A stretch of 64,000 nt of DNA from Paenibacillus mendelii (lineage in GTDB: Bacteria > Bacillota > Bacilli > Paenibacillales > Paenibacillaceae): NCBI RefSeq assembly GCF_024498075.1, contig NZ_JANHOF010000006.1:1-64000 (forward strand). Direction: 5' to 3'. Both the position numbers and the translations under genes were made by a program. Below, piece after piece: positions 52,438-60,708 of this stretch (within the stretch, counting starts at the first letter, position 1; the number at the start of each line of letters is the position of its first letter). The notes below the pieces were generated by a model, which worked only from the letters and a program-made list of their open reading frames with translations, had not been told where the DNA came from and did no database searches.

Positions 52438-53637
52438 ATGAGCGGCATTACAATACGGGATGTGAAGACGATTCTAACCGCGCCGGACGGCATCAATCTG
52501 GTCGTAGTCAAGATTGAGACATCCGAGCCCGGATTATACGGTCTGGGGTGCGCGACGTTTACGCAGCGTTATTTGACGGTTGCATCGGCTATTGACGATT
52601 ATATGAAGCCGTTTCTAATTGGCAAGGATCCGCAGCGGATCGAGGATATTTGGCAGACCGCAATGGTCAGCTCGTATTGGCGCAACGGCCCCGTGCTTAA
52701 CAACGCGATATCCGGCGTGGACATGGCGCTGTGGGATATCAAGGGGAAACTGGCCGGCCAGCCGGTCTACCAGCTGCTCGGCGGCAAATGCCGGGAGGGC
52801 GTTGCAGTCTACCGCCATGCCGACGGCCGGGATCTCGATGAGGTCGAGGAGAACGTCCGGCGTTTCATGGAGCAGGGACTTCGCCATATCCGGTGCCAAT
52901 GGGGCGGTTACGGCGGCAGTCACGCTTGCGCATCGCCCGAGCATTCACAGCCCGGCGCCTATTACGATCCCGATGCTTATGCGCGCAGCGTTCCACAATT
53001 GTTCGAGAGGATGCGCAGCACGTTCGGGTTCGGCATCGAGCTGCTGCACGACGTTCATGAACGGTTGTCGGCTATCGAGGCGGTTCGTCTGGCCAAGCAG
53101 TTGGAGCCGTACCGGCTCTTCTTCCTGGAGGATCCGCTCGCGCCGGAACAGCTGGACGGATTCCGCATGATACGTGCCCAGAGTGCGACGCCGATCGCGA
53201 TGGGGGAGCTGTTCGTTCATCCGCAGGAATGGGTGCCTCTCATATCAGGAGGGCTGATCGACTTCATCCGCTGCCACATCAGCGCCATCGGCGGCATTAC
53301 GCCCGCGAGGAAGCTCGCTGCGCTCTCCGAAGCGTTCGGCGTTCGCACCGCATGGCACGGCCCAGGCGACGTGTCGCCAGTCGGACATGCGGCCAACCTG
53401 CATCTGGATTTGAGCAGCCCTAATTTCGGCATTCAGGAGTGGTATCCGTTCTCCGACCGCATGCGCGAGGTATTCCCCGGTGCACCGGCACTGCGCGGCG
53501 GGTACGCCTATGTGCATGAAGCGCCTGGCCTCGGGGTCGACATCGACGAGACGCTCGCGGCGAAGTATCCGTGCAGCAATGACCTCCCGGCCTGGACGCT
53601 GGCGCGCCTGCCGGACGGCAGTCCTGCCCGGCCTTAA
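52438..53637 (+). CDS. Enolase-superfamily sugar-acid dehydratase (ManD/RspA type)
   Basis: 399 aa of the mandonate/altronate dehydratase subgroup: YRHADGRDLDE, metal ligands in LLHDVHER, FFLEDPLAPEQ and AMGELF, and the end motifs GCHG-type WHGPGDVSP, NFGIQEWYPF and GLGVDIDE. Predicted to dehydrate D-mannonate (or a related aldonate) to 2-keto-3-deoxygluconate in the cytoplasm; many RspA-type members have low activity. AGGGGGAG before the ATG. Cotranscribed with the SDR. Confidence 0.88.
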   Translation: MSGITIRDVKTILTAPDGINLVVVKIETSEPGLYGLGCATFTQRYLTVASAIDDYMKPFLIGKDPQRIEDIWQTAMVSSYWRNGPVLNNAISGVDMALWDIKGKLAGQPVYQLLGGKCREGVAVYRHADGRDLDEVEENVRRFMEQGLRHIRCQWGGYGGSHACASPEHSQPGAYYDPDAYARSVPQLFERMRSTFGFGIELLHDVHERLSAIEAVRLAKQLEPYRLFFLEDPLAPEQLDGFRMIRAQSATPIAMGELFVHPQEWVPLISGGLIDFIRCHISAIGGITPARKLAALSEAFGVRTAWHGPGDVSPVGHAANLHLDLSSPNFGIQEWYPFSDRMREVFPGAPALRGGYAYVHEAPGLGVDIDETLAAKYPCSNDLPAWTLARLPDGSPARP

Positions 53638-53679
53638 CCGGGTGGCCATAGCCGCAGCAGCACGTTGCCGGATTGTGAC

Positions 53680-53727
53680 AGCGGCCCGCGTCTTTCCAGC
53701 TAGGAGGCGCGGGCTGCTGCGTTGTTT
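53680..53727 (+). terminator. Possible terminator after the dehydratase gene
   Basis: AGCGGCCCGCG pairs with CGCGGGCTGCT around a 17-nt loop, followed by GCGTTGTTTG; imperfect T-run. The remainder of 53638-53926 shows nothing else I can support. Confidence 0.55.
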
Positions 53728-53926
53728 GCTTCAGCGCTTCGTTCAATCGGAGGAATAAGCGGGCGATTCAGTGTTAGAATGCAAATTATATCGATTTTCG
53801 TGCTTGGTTTGTCGGATAAAGGGATATATAAAGGAATCGTGGAATAAGTCTAGTAGAACTATAACCGAAATAGTCTAGGCCTTCCTATTATTTCATAGAG
53901 GCCAAGCTGCACAACTGGGGTGTACG

Positions 53927-55693
53927 ATGAGGATGCCTTTCTCAATAAGAAATAAAATTATGATTACGGTTGTCCTGTTTTTTACGTTAGTGAGCGCTCT
54001 GGGTATTTACTGGTACCAGATGTCAACGCGAACGATCCAGGAAAACACGTTGAAGCTCGGCGGCGAGATCATCAAGCAGATGAGCAGCAGACTGGATTCA
54101 TATTTTTTGGAAATTGTTGATTTGACAGTGCCGATGATTGCGCGCACGACTTCGGCGCAGTACTTGGAGCACTCCGGCAAGGGGCCTTATGAGCGGCTGC
54201 TTTACACGAAACAGCTCAACAAGATGTTCTATAACGTTATGGTTGGACGTCCTGATATCTATGGCATCTCTATTGTGTCTCAGGAGCAAATTGCCGGCTC
54301 GAGCTACAGTAATCTGTTCGCAGAGAAACGCTTCCAGCGAATCGTCGATCATTTGGGCAATTCGGGAAAGTTTGAAATCATCGGAATGGACCAGTACTTG
54401 GATGTGAAGCTGCTGACGATGGCAGTGAAATTTTACAGTCCTGGTACCCGATATTGGGGCATCTTGATCGTGGATCTGCGATTGAACAAAGTTAGTGCCG
54501 TATCGAGTGAAGTCATGCTCGGTGACACGGGTTTTGCCTGGATTGCGGACCCTAAGGGACGCTACTTGTATTACCCCGATCACCAGAAATGGGGAGAACG
54601 CATCCCGTCTTCTTATATTAACCGCTTGGAAGCCAAGACGGCTGGAGGGAATGTCGAGTTCGAGGACGGTCAAAAAATACTGGTCAACTACCGCTGGTCG
54701 AATGTCACCAATCTTGCCTTCTTCTCCGAGGTTCCCCTGTCTGAATTAAATCGGGATTTGGTCAAATTGAGGAACGTTACGTTTTTAATTGGTATTATTG
54801 CGTTGATTTGTAGTCTGGTCGTCGTGTTATCGGTTTCCTTTTCATTGACGGATTCCATACTTGTGCTGCAGAGAATGATGAAACGGGTAGAAAACGGAAA
54901 TCTGGATGCGCGCGTTCCGACAACGAAAAAGGGTGAGATTGGCTACCTTTACCGCAGCTTTAATAGTATGGTCGACGAAATTAAAAATCTGATCCATACC
55001 GTAAGCGAGTTTCAACTGAAGGAGAAGGAGTCGGAACTGCGGCATTTGGACTCCAAGATGCAGGCGCTGCAATATCAGATCAATCCCCACTTTTTGTACA
55101 ACACATTGGAGATTGTAAACTCTCACGCCATTATTGAAAACAAGCCGGTTATCAGCCGAATTATCAATTCATTGGCGAGAATATTCCGCTACAGTGTGGA
55201 GAATCACACAAGAACGGTACCGCTGTCCATGGAATTGGCTTACATGAGAGATTATCTGGATATCCAAATGGAGCGATTTGAAAATCTGCGGGTCGAAATC
55301 CGGATCGACGAAAGCTTTGTGGATCATGTGACTGCCGTCCCTATGACGCTTCAGCCTTTATTGGAGAACGCTTTTAAGCACGGCTATCAGAAACATAAGC
55401 TGGAGGCCGTGTATTTATCGGTCAGCGGTGAGTTGAACGGGGATATCTTTTATATTTATATCGAGGATCGGGGAGGCGGTATGGAGCCGCAAATTATGGA
55501 CTACTATAACGACCTGTTTCAAGGCAAGGCCCATGCGGGAATTGAAAGCGGATGCTTGGGCTTATTGAATGTCCACAACAGAATTCAGCTTTTCTTCAGA
55601 GACCGCTTCGGACTTAGGTTCGTTCGGTCGGACAACACAGGGACGGTCATTCGGATAGCGCTCCCTTATTGTGACAGCAGAGAATCGGAGTGA
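53927..55693 (+). CDS. YesM-type sensor histidine kinase
   Basis: 588 aa: transmembrane helix about 11-30, external dCache-like domain, second helix about 287-310, HAMP (about 311-363), His_kinase with His388 in QINPHFLYNTLEIV, and HATPase_c (LQPLLENAFKHGY; EDRGGGM; ESGCLGLLNVHNR). ATG 53927 with GGGGTG upstream. Its regulator begins 4 nt after the stop. Together they probably control the binding-protein/permease/hydrolase operon of locus C. Confidence 0.9.
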   Translation: MRMPFSIRNKIMITVVLFFTLVSALGIYWYQMSTRTIQENTLKLGGEIIKQMSSRLDSYFLEIVDLTVPMIARTTSAQYLEHSGKGPYERLLYTKQLNKMFYNVMVGRPDIYGISIVSQEQIAGSSYSNLFAEKRFQRIVDHLGNSGKFEIIGMDQYLDVKLLTMAVKFYSPGTRYWGILIVDLRLNKVSAVSSEVMLGDTGFAWIADPKGRYLYYPDHQKWGERIPSSYINRLEAKTAGGNVEFEDGQKILVNYRWSNVTNLAFFSEVPLSELNRDLVKLRNVTFLIGIIALICSLVVVLSVSFSLTDSILVLQRMMKRVENGNLDARVPTTKKGEIGYLYRSFNSMVDEIKNLIHTVSEFQLKEKESELRHLDSKMQALQYQINPHFLYNTLEIVNSHAIIENKPVISRIINSLARIFRYSVENHTRTVPLSMELAYMRDYLDIQMERFENLRVEIRIDESFVDHVTAVPMTLQPLLENAFKHGYQKHKLEAVYLSVSGELNGDIFYIYIEDRGGGMEPQIMDYYNDLFQGKAHAGIESGCLGLLNVHNRIQLFFRDRFGLRFVRSDNTGTVIRIALPYCDSRESE

Positions 55694-55697
55694 GGCT

Positions 55698-56759
55698 ATG
55701 TTTAAGATCATCACAGTCGACGATGAAAAAATGATTAAACGAAGTCTGAGAGTTATGATTGAAGGCGCGAATCCCGATTTCCGAATCGTGGGCGAGGCGA
55801 AGAACGGCCAAGAGGCTATGGACATCATTCATGGAGATCCGCCCCATCTGCTCATTACGGATATCTGCATGCCGATTATGGATGGTTTGGAGTTGATCGC
55901 CGAAGTTAAGCGAAATTACAGCCATACGCAGATTATCGTCATTTCCGGTTACAGTGAATTCAATTATGCCCAGCAGGCACTCCGGTACAATGTGACGGAT
56001 TATTTACTGAAACCCATCGATCCGGAGGAATTCAAGCAGGTACTTAAGAAGATTTATGAGCAGCATATAAGTAACGAGCAGCGGTCAATCGACCGTAGAG
56101 AGCAGATGTGGAAAATCGTCGATAACGGAGAACAAATCGTGAATTGGATTTGGACCCTTCAGGAAAACCATCTCCGCAGCAAATTGGAGGCAATTCGCAC
56201 CGAGCTCGAGCTGCTGTGTATCGAGACGGATTTGGTCCGAGATATTTATAGGGATTTGCTTATCTACACCACCAATAGGCTGGGGGAAAGAAGCGGAAGG
56301 TCCTATCCACATACGATGGCGTCTGAGCCGGGACCAACCCCATCAATGAAAGAACTGCATGACCAATTCCAAGGGGCGAGTATGAGCTTGTTCAAAGAGA
56401 TCGTCCATCTTCGCAATTGGGGCCAGTCGCAGCATATGAAGAAAACCATCGACTACATTCAAGCAAACTTCTCGAATAGTGAGATATCGCTGCTCCACAT
56501 GGCAGAGTATGCGAGCATGTCGATATCGTATTTCAGCCGGTTTTTTAAAGAGGAAACGGGAACGAGCTTTATGAAATACCTGACCAATCTCCGAATCGGC
56601 AAGGCGAAAGAACTGCTGGCTATTCAGGAACATAAAGTAGGTGATGTGGCCTTGATGGTCGGCTATACGAATTATCACCATTTTGCCAAGGCATTCAAAA
56701 AATTCACCGGCATTACGCCAACCGAGTATAGACAAATGCATGAGGAGCGGGTGTTATAG
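55698..56759 (+). CDS. YesN-type response regulator with AraC HTH
   Basis: 353 aa. Receiver (VDDEK; phospho-Asp in LLITDICMPIMDG; Lys in YLLKPID), linker, and AraC HTH pair (ISLLHMAEYASMSISYFSRFFKEETG; VALMVGYTNYHHFAKAFKKFTGITPTEYRQ). ATG 55698 after GGAGTGAGG; an in-frame ATG at 55671 lies inside the kinase gene. Confidence 0.9.
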   Translation: MFKIITVDDEKMIKRSLRVMIEGANPDFRIVGEAKNGQEAMDIIHGDPPHLLITDICMPIMDGLELIAEVKRNYSHTQIIVISGYSEFNYAQQALRYNVTDYLLKPIDPEEFKQVLKKIYEQHISNEQRSIDRREQMWKIVDNGEQIVNWIWTLQENHLRSKLEAIRTELELLCIETDLVRDIYRDLLIYTTNRLGERSGRSYPHTMASEPGPTPSMKELHDQFQGASMSLFKEIVHLRNWGQSQHMKKTIDYIQANFSNSEISLLHMAEYASMSISYFSRFFKEETGTSFMKYLTNLRIGKAKELLAIQEHKVGDVALMVGYTNYHHFAKAFKKFTGITPTEYRQMHEERVL

Positions 56760-56760
56760 G

Positions 56761-56783
56761 GAACGGGGATCCGTTCTTTTTTT
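56761..56783 (+). terminator. Terminator of the kinase-regulator pair
   Basis: GAACGG, GGAT loop, CCGTTC, then seven T, immediately after the stop codon. Confidence 0.9.
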
Positions 56784-56857
56784 GTGCAAGAAATGATACA
56801 TCCGGATAAGAAATGCCATATACGCTGTGAAATTCGGCGTTGTACAATTATTTTACT

Positions 56858-56871
56858 TGAAAACGCAATCA
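56858..56871 (+). promoter_or_regulatory. Putative cre (CcpA) box upstream of locus C importer
   Basis: TGAAAACGCAATCA matches TGWAANCGNTNWCA at 13 of 14 positions. It lies 3 nt before TTGACA (56875), a possible -35 whose -10 is poor. Confidence 0.5.
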
Positions 56872-57006
56872 TTTTGACAAGAGTAGACAAGAGCAGAGAG
56901 ATTTCGCGCCAATCAATCGCAAGGTGGTGATTTGCGGACCGGACATCGTAGAGAACACGTGCTTGAATGTATGAACGGAAATTACAAAACTTCATGGAGG
57001 TGCAGT

Positions 57007-58692
57007 TTGAAGAAGCTACTCACTTTTACACTCATGTGCACAATGGTTATATCGATGCTGGCCGGATGCTCAAGTAATAACAATGAACCGGCTCCTGTTA
57101 AGCAGAACAGCAATACGGACAACGGCAATACTCCGGCGGATACCGGTGTTGAAGAAGTGACCAATGAATTTGGCTGGAACGTTCCGAAGAACACGCTTGA
57201 AATTAATTTTTATGCAGGTCAGGACAATCCAGATACGGTAAAAGAGAACAGCACCTTAATGCAGCAATTTTTGCAAGAGAAGTTCAATGTAAAGCTGAAC
57301 AAAATCGTGTACGACGTGGATATGAATGAAAAATTGAACCTTATGCTGGCATCTGGCGATTATCCGGAAGTCATTACGATGCTTAGCGACGAACAAGCAG
57401 CCAAATGGATTGCACAGGGGAAGGCCGTCGAGCTCGGCCAGTATATCGATGAATATGCACCGAATGTCAAAAGCCAGCTGGGCGATTTGTATAAGTCATT
57501 CCTCGATAAAGACGGCAAGCTGTATACGCTCCCAAGCTATTGGGGCATTCTGCCAATCCCGGGTGCATCGGGCCATATCCGGTATGACTGGTGGACAGCC
57601 ATGGGATCCCCGGCGTTTAATACACCCGATGAATTCTATAATGTTCTGAAACAGATGCAAGCCGAGCATCCGAAGAACAGCAAGGGGGAGAAAACCTACG
57701 CCCTCTCCGGCTATGCGCCGATGTACAAAGTGGTTGCGCCCACTCTTGGCGGCATGTGGGGCTTGCAGGCCGGGTATAAGGTCGATAAGGACGGAACGAA
57801 CACGCACTGGGTAAACACGCCGGAAGGGCTGGAAATGACAAAGTTCATGAATAAGGTCTATCGCGACGGCATGCTCGACCCGGACAGCTTTATCAATACG
57901 TTTGACGATTGGAAAGCGAAATTCTCTGCCGAACGCGTCATGGGTCATATCGGCTCCTGGTGGGTATCCTGGAATGCCGGACATGAAGTTTGGCAGAAGA
58001 CGAATCCGAATTGGAAGGACGAGGAACGTTTCGTACAAGTGAAGGTAAAGGCGGATTCTGCCGAGCAGGCCAAATTGACCGCTTTGAATGGACGCGGATC
58101 CTATCGCACCATCATTACGGATAAGGCCAAGAATCCGGAAGAAATCATGAAATGGTTCAACTTCTCCATTACCGATATGGGTACAAGAATTATCGGATGG
58201 GGCGTTCCAAATACGGCCAACTCTGTGTGGACCTATGAGAACGGAACATTCAAATGGGTGGAGGCCATGAAGAAAGCGGTCGTAGACGGCACCTATGATT
58301 TCACGAACAGCGACAAGCTGGGACAAGGCGTCTTCACGCTTGTCGAAGGTGTTGGAACGATGAAGGATGATGGCAAGAGCACATATTGGTTCGATCAGAA
58401 CTTCAACGATGAAGCGAAGTGGAAGAAGCTGATGAACGAGAACTTGAAGGATACGATCTATGATAATACGCTCAGCGTCATCCAGATTCCAGGCAATGAT
58501 CTATTGGCTGTGACCAATACGCAGATCGAAGAGATGCTTGAAACGCTGTGGGCCAAAGCTGTCACGTCCAAAACCGAGGAAGAATCGGTCAAGAATTTCA
58601 ATGATATGCGCGATAAGTTGAATAGCTCCGGATTGAAAGACATTGAGGCTTTCCGCACGAAGGAGAACCAAAGACGATTGGCGGAATGGTAG
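57007..58692 (+). CDS. Sugar-binding lipoprotein, LplA/YtcQ type
   Basis: 561 aa from TTG 57007, chosen because GGAGG lies 8 nt upstream and the signal peptide then starts directly (LKKLLTFTLMCTMVISMLAGC, lipidated Cys21). An ATG at 56932 would add 25 polar residues before it. Solute-binding protein family 1, similar in size to the locus A protein but clearly divergent. Captures an oligosaccharide for the permeases downstream. Confidence 0.9.
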   Translation: MKKLLTFTLMCTMVISMLAGCSSNNNEPAPVKQNSNTDNGNTPADTGVEEVTNEFGWNVPKNTLEINFYAGQDNPDTVKENSTLMQQFLQEKFNVKLNKIVYDVDMNEKLNLMLASGDYPEVITMLSDEQAAKWIAQGKAVELGQYIDEYAPNVKSQLGDLYKSFLDKDGKLYTLPSYWGILPIPGASGHIRYDWWTAMGSPAFNTPDEFYNVLKQMQAEHPKNSKGEKTYALSGYAPMYKVVAPTLGGMWGLQAGYKVDKDGTNTHWVNTPEGLEMTKFMNKVYRDGMLDPDSFINTFDDWKAKFSAERVMGHIGSWWVSWNAGHEVWQKTNPNWKDEERFVQVKVKADSAEQAKLTALNGRGSYRTIITDKAKNPEEIMKWFNFSITDMGTRIIGWGVPNTANSVWTYENGTFKWVEAMKKAVVDGTYDFTNSDKLGQGVFTLVEGVGTMKDDGKSTYWFDQNFNDEAKWKKLMNENLKDTIYDNTLSVIQIPGNDLLAVTNTQIEEMLETLWAKAVTSKTEEESVKNFNDMRDKLNSSGLKDIEAFRTKENQRRLAEW

Positions 58693-58755
58693 AAGGGTCA
58701 TAAGAGAGGAAGGCTGCTGCCTTCCTTTTGTTCAACCTTTAGGGAGGAAGCTTAC

Positions 58756-59718
58756 ATGGATAAACCGGTTGTTGAACACTTGCCGCTTCCTGCAGGACCC
58801 GTCTCTAAATGGGCGCGTCGGAAGAAAACGTTATACAGAGAAAGGAACCTATGGTTCATCAGTCTTCCTTTAATCGCTTGGGTCATCATATTCAACTACG
58901 TTCCGATGTATGGAATCATGATGGCCTTCGTCGACTATGTGCCGGGTAAATCGATTATTTCCAGTGATTGGGCCGGGCTGAGGCATTTTAAGGCTTTCAT
59001 CGACTCACCGGATTTCGGGAATGTTGTACGCAATACGCTCGTTATTAGCGGATTAAATATACTGGTCGGATTTCCCGCACCCATCGTATTGGCGCTGCTG
59101 CTCAATGAACTGCGGAAGAAGAGATTTAAACAGGTGGTGCAGACGATTTCGTATTTGCCCCATTTTATTTCTTGGGTCGTTGTGGCGAGCATTCTGTTCA
59201 CACTTCTGGGCAATGAAGGCATATTAAACGATATCCTGCTGCGCTTGGGCATTATTGACCAACCTATCTCTTATTTGGGGGAAGGGAAGTATTTCTGGGG
59301 CATTATTACCGCATCGAATCTATGGAAAGACGTTGGCTGGTCAACGATCATCTACTTGTCGGCGATGGCCGGGGTGGACTCGGAGGTTTACGAGGCTGGC
59401 AAAGTCGATGGTCTCGGACGAATGGGAGCGATGTGGCATATTACGCTGCCAGGCGTTCGCCCGACGATTGTGCTGCTCTGGATCTTGGGCATCGGCGGCA
59501 TTCTCAATGCCGGCTTCGAGCAGCAGCTGCTGATCGGTAACTCACAAACGCGCGAATATTACGAAGTTATTGATACGTATGCCTATAAATACGGCATTCA
59601 ATTGGGCAACTATTCCTACGGGGCAGCCGTTGGATTGATGAAAGCGGTCATTGGGGTATTCCTTGTGTTTAGTGCGAATCGCATTTCTAAAAAAGTACTC
59701 GACACTTCAATCTTCTAG
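58756..59718 (+). CDS. ABC sugar permease, LplB/YteP type
   Basis: 320 aa, six transmembrane helices, subfamily start FNYVPMYGIMMAFVDY, EAA loop VYEAGKVDGLGRMGAMWHITLP. GGGAGG before the ATG. Paired with the next gene; no ATPase gene is present in the window. Confidence 0.92.
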   Translation: MDKPVVEHLPLPAGPVSKWARRKKTLYRERNLWFISLPLIAWVIIFNYVPMYGIMMAFVDYVPGKSIISSDWAGLRHFKAFIDSPDFGNVVRNTLVISGLNILVGFPAPIVLALLLNELRKKRFKQVVQTISYLPHFISWVVVASILFTLLGNEGILNDILLRLGIIDQPISYLGEGKYFWGIITASNLWKDVGWSTIIYLSAMAGVDSEVYEAGKVDGLGRMGAMWHITLPGVRPTIVLLWILGIGGILNAGFEQQLLIGNSQTREYYEVIDTYAYKYGIQLGNYSYGAAVGLMKAVIGVFLVFSANRISKKVLDTSIF

Positions 59719-59730
59719 GGGGGCGCAAAT

Positions 59731-60627
59731 ATGGAGCAATCCTTTCTGAAACCAAGTCTAGGCAGCAAAATATTTGACGTCTGCAATGTCATATTTATGC
59801 TTATCGTGTCAAGTGTCATGATTTACCCTTTTCTTAACTTGCTCGCACTGTCTTTGAATGACGGGGCGGATGCAGCTCGAGGCGGTATTTATTTATACCC
59901 CCGTCAATTTTCATTCGATTCGTACATGCTCCTGTTTCAGAATAATAATTTACTATCCGGGCTCGGGATATCGATCCTGCGGGTAGCCGTCGGAACGAGC
60001 ACATGCGTATTCATGACGGGACTGCTGGCTTATATCGTCACCATCCGAGGATTCTCAGGCCGAAAAATGCTCCGGTTATTGTTCTTGTTCACCATGTACT
60101 TCGGGGGAGGTCTTATTCCGACGTATATGCTGATGATGAAGCTGGGGTTAATCAACACCTTTCAAGTGTATTGGATTCCGAGTTTATTAAACGCCTACTA
60201 CATGCTGATCATGGCATCCTATATGCAAAATCTGCCCGAGTCCTTATCTGAATCGGCCAGGATCGACGGAGCGGGCGAGCTGCGCATTTATTTTGGCATT
60301 ATTATTCCCATCTCGCTTCCGGTGTTCGCTTCCATTGCCGTATTCAGCTCGGTTGGGCATTGGAACGCCTGGTTCGACGTCATCTTATATAACTCTAGCG
60401 GGAATTGGGATACGCTCCAGGTCTATTTGCGAAGGCTGCTGCTTGAAGTGGAAGCCTTGCAGCAGGTGGCGGATCAGCAGCTCGCGTACAGCAAGTATCG
60501 GAACATTTCGCCACTCACGCTTAGGGCGGCAACCTCCATGGTCGTTACGCTGCCGATTATATTCGTTTATCCGTTTTTCCAGAAGTATTTTGTCGGCGGC
60601 ATCACCTTAGGAGCCGTCAAGGGATAG
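59731..60627 (+). CDS. ABC sugar permease, LplC/YtcP type
   Basis: 298 aa, six helices, EAA loop LSESARIDGAGELRIYFGIIIPISLP, end YPFFQKYFVGGITLGAVKG. GGGGGG before the ATG; 12 nt after the first permease. Confidence 0.92.
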   Translation: MEQSFLKPSLGSKIFDVCNVIFMLIVSSVMIYPFLNLLALSLNDGADAARGGIYLYPRQFSFDSYMLLFQNNNLLSGLGISILRVAVGTSTCVFMTGLLAYIVTIRGFSGRKMLRLLFLFTMYFGGGLIPTYMLMMKLGLINTFQVYWIPSLLNAYYMLIMASYMQNLPESLSESARIDGAGELRIYFGIIIPISLPVFASIAVFSSVGHWNAWFDVILYNSSGNWDTLQVYLRRLLLEVEALQQVADQQLAYSKYRNISPLTLRAATSMVVTLPIIFVYPFFQKYFVGGITLGAVKG

Positions 60628-60643
60628 CAAGCGAACACAACGT

Positions 60644-60676
60644 GCTGTGCGGGAAGAATGTTCTTCCGAACACAGC
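60644..60676 (+). terminator. Intercistronic hairpin before the GH36-like gene
   Basis: GCTGTG.GGGAAGAA and TTCTTCC.CACAGC pair over nearly the full length with a tiny loop and no T-run; likely partial termination or mRNA processing between transporter and enzyme genes. Confidence 0.5.
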
Positions 60677-60708
60677 TCCCGGATTACAAATCAAAGGAGG
60701 AAATAAGC

